This document shows, one piece after another, positions 60,100-64,000 of a stretch of DNA of 64,000 nt. A model generated the notes under the pieces. The model ran no database searches and was not told the DNA's origin. It was given only the letters and a program-made list of their open reading frames with translations. How positions within the stretch are numbered: the first letter of the stretch is position 1; each line of letters begins with the position of its first letter. The position numbers were made by a program, and so were the translations under genes. The stretch comes from Nonomuraea dietziae (GTDB lineage Bacteria; Actinomycetota; Actinomycetes; Streptosporangiales; Streptosporangiaceae): assembly GCF_014195505.1 (NCBI RefSeq), contig NZ_JACIBV010000001.1:6200001-6264000 (forward strand), given 5' to 3'.

Positions 60100-61454
60100 T
60101 GGCCCAGAGCGTGCTCCAGCCCGCGAGCGGCGCCAGAGTGTGGCCGCTCTTCCTGGTCGTCGGCCTGGCGGGGTTCGTGACCACGCTCGACAACACGGTC
60201 GTGACCGTCGCGCTGCCGACCATCAGGGATGATCTGGGCGCGAGCCTGGCGGCGCTGGAATGGGTGGCGACGGGCTACATCATGACCTTCGCCGGTCTCA
60301 TGCTCGCGGGCGGCAGGCTGGCCGACGTGTACGGGCGCAGGAAGGCGCTCGTCACAGGGTTGGCGACGTTCACGGCGGCGTCGCTGGCGGCGGGGCTGGC
60401 CACGACGATCCAGCTGCTCGTGGCGGCCAGGCTGGTCCAGGGGGTGGGCGCGGCGCTGATCCTTCCCGCGACGCTGGCCGTCCTCGCGGGAAAGGACGGC
60501 AGGCAGCGTTCGGCGGGGGTGGCGGTGTGGATGGCGTCGGGCGCCGCCGCGCTGGCCCTGGGCCCCGTCGTGGGCGGCTACCTGAGCCAGCACGCGCACT
60601 GGAGCTGGGTGTTCCTGATCAACGTGCCCGCCGGGCTGGCGGTGATCGCGCTGGCCCTGGCGGTGGTGCGGGAGAGCTGGGAGCCTTCGGCCGCGCGGGT
60701 GGACCTGCCCGGCGTGGTGACCTCCGCGGTGGTCCTGGCGGCGGGGACGTTCACGCTGATCCACGGCGCGGAGTACGGCTGGACCTCCCCGCTGATCGTC
60801 GCGACGGCGGCGGCCTGCGCGCTGGGCGCGGTGGCCTTCGTCATGGTGGAGCGGCGGGCGGCCGAACCGATGGTGGATCTGGCGCTGTTCGGCGCCAGGG
60901 CGTTCACGGGCGGGGTCGTGGCCCAGGTGCTCTGGGGGCTGGGGGTGAACGGGGTCTTCTTCTACACCGCGATCTTCCTGCAGGGCGTGCTCGGCTTCTC
61001 GCCTACGGCGTCCGGACTGGCGTTCGTGCCGCTGGCGCTGCTGGTCGTGGCCGTGACGCCGCTCGTCCCCTTCGTGGAGCGGCGGCTCGGGGCGGCGAGG
61101 ACGGTGGCGGCGGGCCTGGTCATGGTGGCGGCGGGGATGGCCGCCGTCGCCTTCCTCGGGCCCGGCGACGGGTGGGGCGAGCTGCTTCCCGCGGTGTGCG
61201 CGATCGGCGTGGGCTCGGCGTTGACGATGCCGTTGGGCTCGGCCGTGCTGGGCGCCGTACCCGAGGGCAGGGCGGGCGTGGCGGGCGGCGTGTTCACGGT
61301 CGGCAGGGAGATCTCGGGCCTGTTCGGCATCGCCGCGATCGGCGTGATCGTGCAGGCGGCCGAGACGTTCGCGGGGGGCTACTCGGCAGGGCTGCTGGTG
61401 GCGGCGGTGCTGGTCCTGGCCGGAGCGCTGGTGAGCGTGGTGTCGCTGTCGTGA
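60099..61454 (+). CDS. MFS exporter, DHA2 (EmrB/QacA) type
   Basis: The 451-residue membrane protein has about 14 helices, and the DHA2 motif LDNTVVTVALPTIRDDLGAS, then EWVATGYIMTFAGLMLAGGR and the loop-2/3 signature LADVYGRRKALVTG. Helix 5 shows the antiporter motif in GPVVGGYLSQHAHWSWVFLI. It should export a hydrophobic compound with protons. Start and stop overlap with neighbours (TGATG with MMPL, GTGA with the glycosyltransferase), so it belongs to the same operon. It may export the sugar-lipid or a precursor, or confer resistance to it. Confidence 0.92.
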   Translation: MAQSVLQPASGARVWPLFLVVGLAGFVTTLDNTVVTVALPTIRDDLGASLAALEWVATGYIMTFAGLMLAGGRLADVYGRRKALVTGLATFTAASLAAGLATTIQLLVAARLVQGVGAALILPATLAVLAGKDGRQRSAGVAVWMASGAAALALGPVVGGYLSQHAHWSWVFLINVPAGLAVIALALAVVRESWEPSAARVDLPGVVTSAVVLAAGTFTLIHGAEYGWTSPLIVATAAACALGAVAFVMVERRAAEPMVDLALFGARAFTGGVVAQVLWGLGVNGVFFYTAIFLQGVLGFSPTASGLAFVPLALLVVAVTPLVPFVERRLGAARTVAAGLVMVAAGMAAVAFLGPGDGWGELLPAVCAIGVGSALTMPLGSAVLGAVPEGRAGVAGGVFTVGREISGLFGIAAIGVIVQAAETFAGGYSAGLLVAAVLVLAGALVSVVSLS

Positions 61455-62620
61455 AGGTGGCCATCCTGGCGTTCGGGTCGAGGGGCGACACCCAGCCGTG
61501 CGTCGCGCTGGGCGAGGGGCTGAGGGAGCGAGGTCACGAGGTCACGGTCGTGGCCGCCGAGCGGTACGCCCCGCTCATGGGCGGGCTCACGATGGCGGCG
61601 CTGAGCGTGGACCCTGTGCGGATCATGGAGTCGGAGGAGGGGCAGGCGTGGCTGCGCAGCGGCCCTGTCGGCTTCGTCAGGGGCTTCGTGCGGATCGTCG
61701 AGCCGCTCGCGGAGAGGCTGGTCGCCGAGGTGGACGCGGCGGCCCGCGACGCCGACCTGGTCCTCGCGCCCGCGCTGGGCGGCATGGGCGGCCACCTGTC
61801 CGACCGGTACGGCATGCCGCACCGGATACTCCACTTCCAGCCCAGCCACCCCACCCGCGAGTTCCCCAACCCCCTCGTCCGGCTGAGAACGCTCGGGAGC
61901 TGGGGCAACAGGGCCAGCTACGCGCTGATCGAGAGGCTGAGCTGGCTGGTCCTCGGGCGGATGGTCAACCGCCTGAGGGCGACCGTGCTGGGCCTGGGCC
62001 CGCGGCGGGCCCGCCGTGACGACACACCCGTGCTGTGCGGCGTGAGCCCGCTGGTCGTGCCGCGTCCTCGCGACTGGCCCGGCCACGTCCACCTGACCGG
62101 CTACTGGCGGCGGCCGCCGCGCCCGCTGCCGGGCGAGCTCCTGGCCTTCGTCGAGGAGGGGCCGCCGCCCGTCTACGTCGGCTTCGGCAGCATGAGCGCG
62201 CCCGCGTGGCTGGGCGAGCGCGTGGTCGAGGCGCTGGAGCTGGCCGGCGTGCGGGCGGTGGTCCAGGGGCTGCCCGTGGAGCCGTCCTCGACGCTCTTCC
62301 TCCTCGGGGAGGCCGACCACGCGGCGCTCTTCCCGCTCACCGCCGCCGTCGTCCACCACGGCGGGGCGGGCACCACCGCGACGGGGCTGACGGCCGGCGT
62401 GCCCAACCTCGTCTGCCCGTTCTTCTCCGACCAGCACTTCTGGGGCGCTCGCGTGGCGGCGCTGGGAGCAGGACCTGACCCGCTGCCCGTCAGGCGGCTG
62501 ACGTCGGCAGAGCTGGCGGCTAGGCTCGCGAGGGCCGTGCCGAACCGGCGGCTGTCGGCCCTGCTGCGGCAGGAAGACGGCGTACGGCAAGCGGTGGATC
62601 TCTTAGAAGTGTCCGGATAG
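61451..62620 (+). CDS. GT1/GT28-type glycosyltransferase
   Basis: The 389-residue protein begins VKVAILAFGSRGDTQPCVAL (glycosyltransferase GT-B N-terminal domain, GSRGDTQP motif as in sterol glucosyltransferase and glycopeptidolipid glycosyltransferases). In its C-terminal half it has PPVYVGFGSMSAPAWLGERV and the donor-binding AAVVHHGGAGTTATGLTAGV, followed by PNLVCPFFSDQHFWG. The acceptor is probably a lipophilic or aromatic aglycone, and the donor an NDP-sugar. It overlaps the MFS gene by 4 nt and ends the operon. Its presence suggests that the FAAL/MMPL product is glycosylated. Confidence 0.9.
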   Translation: MKVAILAFGSRGDTQPCVALGEGLRERGHEVTVVAAERYAPLMGGLTMAALSVDPVRIMESEEGQAWLRSGPVGFVRGFVRIVEPLAERLVAEVDAAARDADLVLAPALGGMGGHLSDRYGMPHRILHFQPSHPTREFPNPLVRLRTLGSWGNRASYALIERLSWLVLGRMVNRLRATVLGLGPRRARRDDTPVLCGVSPLVVPRPRDWPGHVHLTGYWRRPPRPLPGELLAFVEEGPPPVYVGFGSMSAPAWLGERVVEALELAGVRAVVQGLPVEPSSTLFLLGEADHAALFPLTAAVVHHGGAGTTATGLTAGVPNLVCPFFSDQHFWGARVAALGAGPDPLPVRRLTSAELAARLARAVPNRRLSALLRQEDGVRQAVDLLEVSG

Positions 62621-62663
62621 TGTGCTACTTGCCCACCTTTGATCCCCCCGCGAAGTAGGCGAC

Positions 62664-63944
62664 ATGCGTTTCCGTAAGATCTTCGTCATCGGTCTGGCGC
62701 TCTCCCTGCTGGGAATCGGGGTGCCTGCCTGGTCGGACAACGATCCCAGGAGCTGCAACGACCTGATGTCCAGCGACACGCCCGCCTACGTCGTCTGCCG
62801 CTGGATGGCGACGCCTGACGAGGCCGCGGACATCGCCAGGTTCTGGCTCGACAACGACGGCGAGAACATGAGGAACGCGGGGCCGCCGGACAGCCCGTGG
62901 ATCGACTGCACCGAGGAGGGCAACACCTGCCCCGAGGTGCCCGGCGACGGCGGGTCGAGCGACGGGGGCGACCCCAGCCCGGCTCCCGAGGAGAGCGGCC
63001 CGCCCGAGTGCGAGGGCGGCGGCAAGGACTGCTACGTCGATCCCTCGGAGGTCTCGGCGGCCGAGGTGAAGAGCGCGGCTGAGACCGCCGAGGGGCAGGC
63101 GGTCAAGACGGCGACGGCGGCGGGGCTGCGGGTCTGGATCGACACCGACCTGGCCGACGACTGGAAGGCGGGCAAGCTCGCCGAGGCCGTCAAGCGGGTG
63201 GGCGCGCTGGCGATGCAGGACGGCGTGGTGGGCCTCAGGTTCACCTCGCAGCTCGGCTACAACCAGACCCTCTCCTCGGCCGAGGAGATCGACACGTTCA
63301 TGGCCGAGACCACCAAGGCGCTGCGTGCCGCGCTCCCCGGCAGGAAGCTGGCCGTGCACACGGTCGTGCCGGTGCTCGGCTGCGGGGCCGACGAGGCGTG
63401 CAAGACCGAGCTGGCCAAGAAGTACCCGCTGCTCGACCCCGAGCGCGTGGGCGCCTGGCTGTCCAAGGGCCTGGTGGACCAGCTCTCGCTCGACGACGGC
63501 CACCTGGCCACCGAGTACGCCACCTGGAAGATCGACGCCGTCACCGCCCAGCGCAACCAGTGGATCCAGGTGCGGGCCCGCGCGTGGGACGCCTACGGCA
63601 CCATCGGCGCGGAGGACGCGGTCTTCACCGCCCCCGGCTCCTCGCAGCTGACCGCCGAGCAGGCGCTCAAGACGATCACGGAGCGGGTGGCGGCGCCGCT
63701 GCAGTCCGACGCGGCCGAGACGGTCACGCTGTGGACGCGCTGGCAGGACCCGAAGGGCACGGTCAACAGGGTCCTCGGCGAGAAGCTCGCGGGCAACGCC
63801 ACCTGGGAGCAGCTGACCAGGCTGAGCGAGGTCAAGCCCCGCCTGGCCACGATCTACAACCCGGCCACGCCCGAGGTGGACGTGGCGACGGACCTGAAGA
63901 AGTACGCGGAGGCCTTCGGCCAGGTGTACCTGACCGTAGTGTGA
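62664..63944 (+). CDS. Secreted protein with Cys-rich linker and barrel-like domain
   Basis: The 426-residue protein has a signal peptide (FRKIFVIGLALSLLGIGVPA, cleavage near AWS). A small domain with Cys pairs follows, then a Gly/Ser/Asp/Pro linker with Cys (about residues 80-135). The large C-terminal domain alternates strands and helices like a TIM barrel: GLRVWIDTDLADDWKAGKLA, QDGVVGLRFTSQLGYNQTLS, LAVHTVVPVLGCGADEACKT, LVDQLSLDDGHLATEYATWK and IQVRARAWDAYGTIGAED. It resembles glycosidase-like proteins of unknown activity. No catalytic pair was identified with certainty. It follows the glycosyltransferase by 43 nt and may have its own promoter. Confidence 0.65.
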   Translation: MRFRKIFVIGLALSLLGIGVPAWSDNDPRSCNDLMSSDTPAYVVCRWMATPDEAADIARFWLDNDGENMRNAGPPDSPWIDCTEEGNTCPEVPGDGGSSDGGDPSPAPEESGPPECEGGGKDCYVDPSEVSAAEVKSAAETAEGQAVKTATAAGLRVWIDTDLADDWKAGKLAEAVKRVGALAMQDGVVGLRFTSQLGYNQTLSSAEEIDTFMAETTKALRAALPGRKLAVHTVVPVLGCGADEACKTELAKKYPLLDPERVGAWLSKGLVDQLSLDDGHLATEYATWKIDAVTAQRNQWIQVRARAWDAYGTIGAEDAVFTAPGSSQLTAEQALKTITERVAAPLQSDAAETVTLWTRWQDPKGTVNRVLGEKLAGNATWEQLTRLSEVKPRLATIYNPATPEVDVATDLKKYAEAFGQVYLTVV

Positions 63945-63953
63945 CACCAAACT

Positions 63954-63967
63954 TGGAGTAGACTCCA
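63954..63967. promoter_or_regulatory. Dyad upstream of TetR gene, probable autoregulatory operator
   Basis: TGGAGTAGACTCCA has perfect 6-bp arms around AG. It ends 4 nt before the GTG of the TetR gene. The same half-sites TGGAGT/ACTCCA occur in the palindrome at 19702-19719. Confidence 0.6.
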
Positions 63968-63971
63968 TGAA

Positions 63972-64000
63972 GTGAGTCTGCGCGAACGCAAGAAGGCCGA
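63972..64000 (+). CDS. TetR family regulator, first residues only (cut by window edge)
   Basis: A GTG at 63972 opens V-S-L-R-E-R-K-K-A, the typical first residues of a TetR family member (LRERKK). Only nine residues lie in the window. The upstream dyad at 63954 is consistent with TetR self-control. The preceding ATG at 63967 is followed by a stop after two codons and is not the start. Confidence 0.6.

Noticed and set aside
59151..60764. Minus-strand frames opposite the MMPL tail and MFS gene
   Set aside because: They mirror Pro/Ala-rich codons; gene overlaps on the plus strand form a clean operon.

Overview
The window reads as chromosome of a high-GC actinobacterium, most likely of the Streptosporangiales or a near relative. 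The signs are very GC-rich DNA, heavy use of GTG starts, several probable leaderless genes, and a gene neighbourhood (XPB-type helicase with its helicase-associated partner, CspB-like protein, MFS protein, DUF3027 protein) that resembles mycobacterial and streptomycete chromosomes. The exact genus cannot be settled by eye. I saw no rRNA, tRNA, CRISPR array, insertion sequence or prophage.

Region 1 to 19.7 kb is largely housekeeping. It holds the N-terminal part of an XPB helicase, its helicase-associated partner two genes away, an acyl-CoA synthetase lodged between them, small membrane proteins, a TetR regulator, a HAD phosphatase, a cold-shock protein, an MFS protein, a DUF3027 zinc-ribbon protein, a sacsin/HSP90-like ATPase, the RNA phosphodiesterase ThpR, a MarR-MFS operon, a purine permease and an aldo/keto reductase. 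From 19.7 to 21.8 kb two neighbouring genes, a MATE-like half transporter and a secreted propeller-like protein, are broken by frameshifts.

Region 21.8 to 34.2 kb holds a giant zinc-ribbon membrane protein with low-complexity inserts, an NAD-dependent epimerase overlapping L-2-hydroxyglutarate oxidase, a response regulator - histidine kinase - second response regulator set, and a translationally coupled pair of dynamin-like GTPases. Region 34.2 to 45.5 kb has a LysR regulator, the threonine-degrading tdh-kbl pair separated by a direct repeat, and a ROK-controlled sugar locus. That locus encodes two LplB/LplC-type permeases, a Tat lipoprotein, a Gfo/Idh oxidoreductase and a GH20 hexosaminidase. 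No ATPase subunit is present, so the transporter must borrow one.

Region 45.5 to 54.9 kb has an ECF sigma factor with a membrane partner, a DUF234-type ATPase behind a striking palindrome, an SPFH/NfeD pair, an L,D-transpeptidase lipoprotein and a homogentisate operon (IclR, hmgA, unknown gene, fahA). The unknown gene sits exactly where the pathway needs maleylacetoacetate isomerase, and is the best candidate for an undescribed enzyme. Region 55.7 to 62.6 kb is a tightly overlapping operon: fatty acyl-AMP ligase, MMPL transporter with a repeated GxGWxWAE tail motif, DHA2-type MFS and GT1 glycosyltransferase. It looks like a compact glycolipid synthesis/export cassette without a polyketide synthase. 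A secreted barrel-like protein and the start of a TetR gene close the window.
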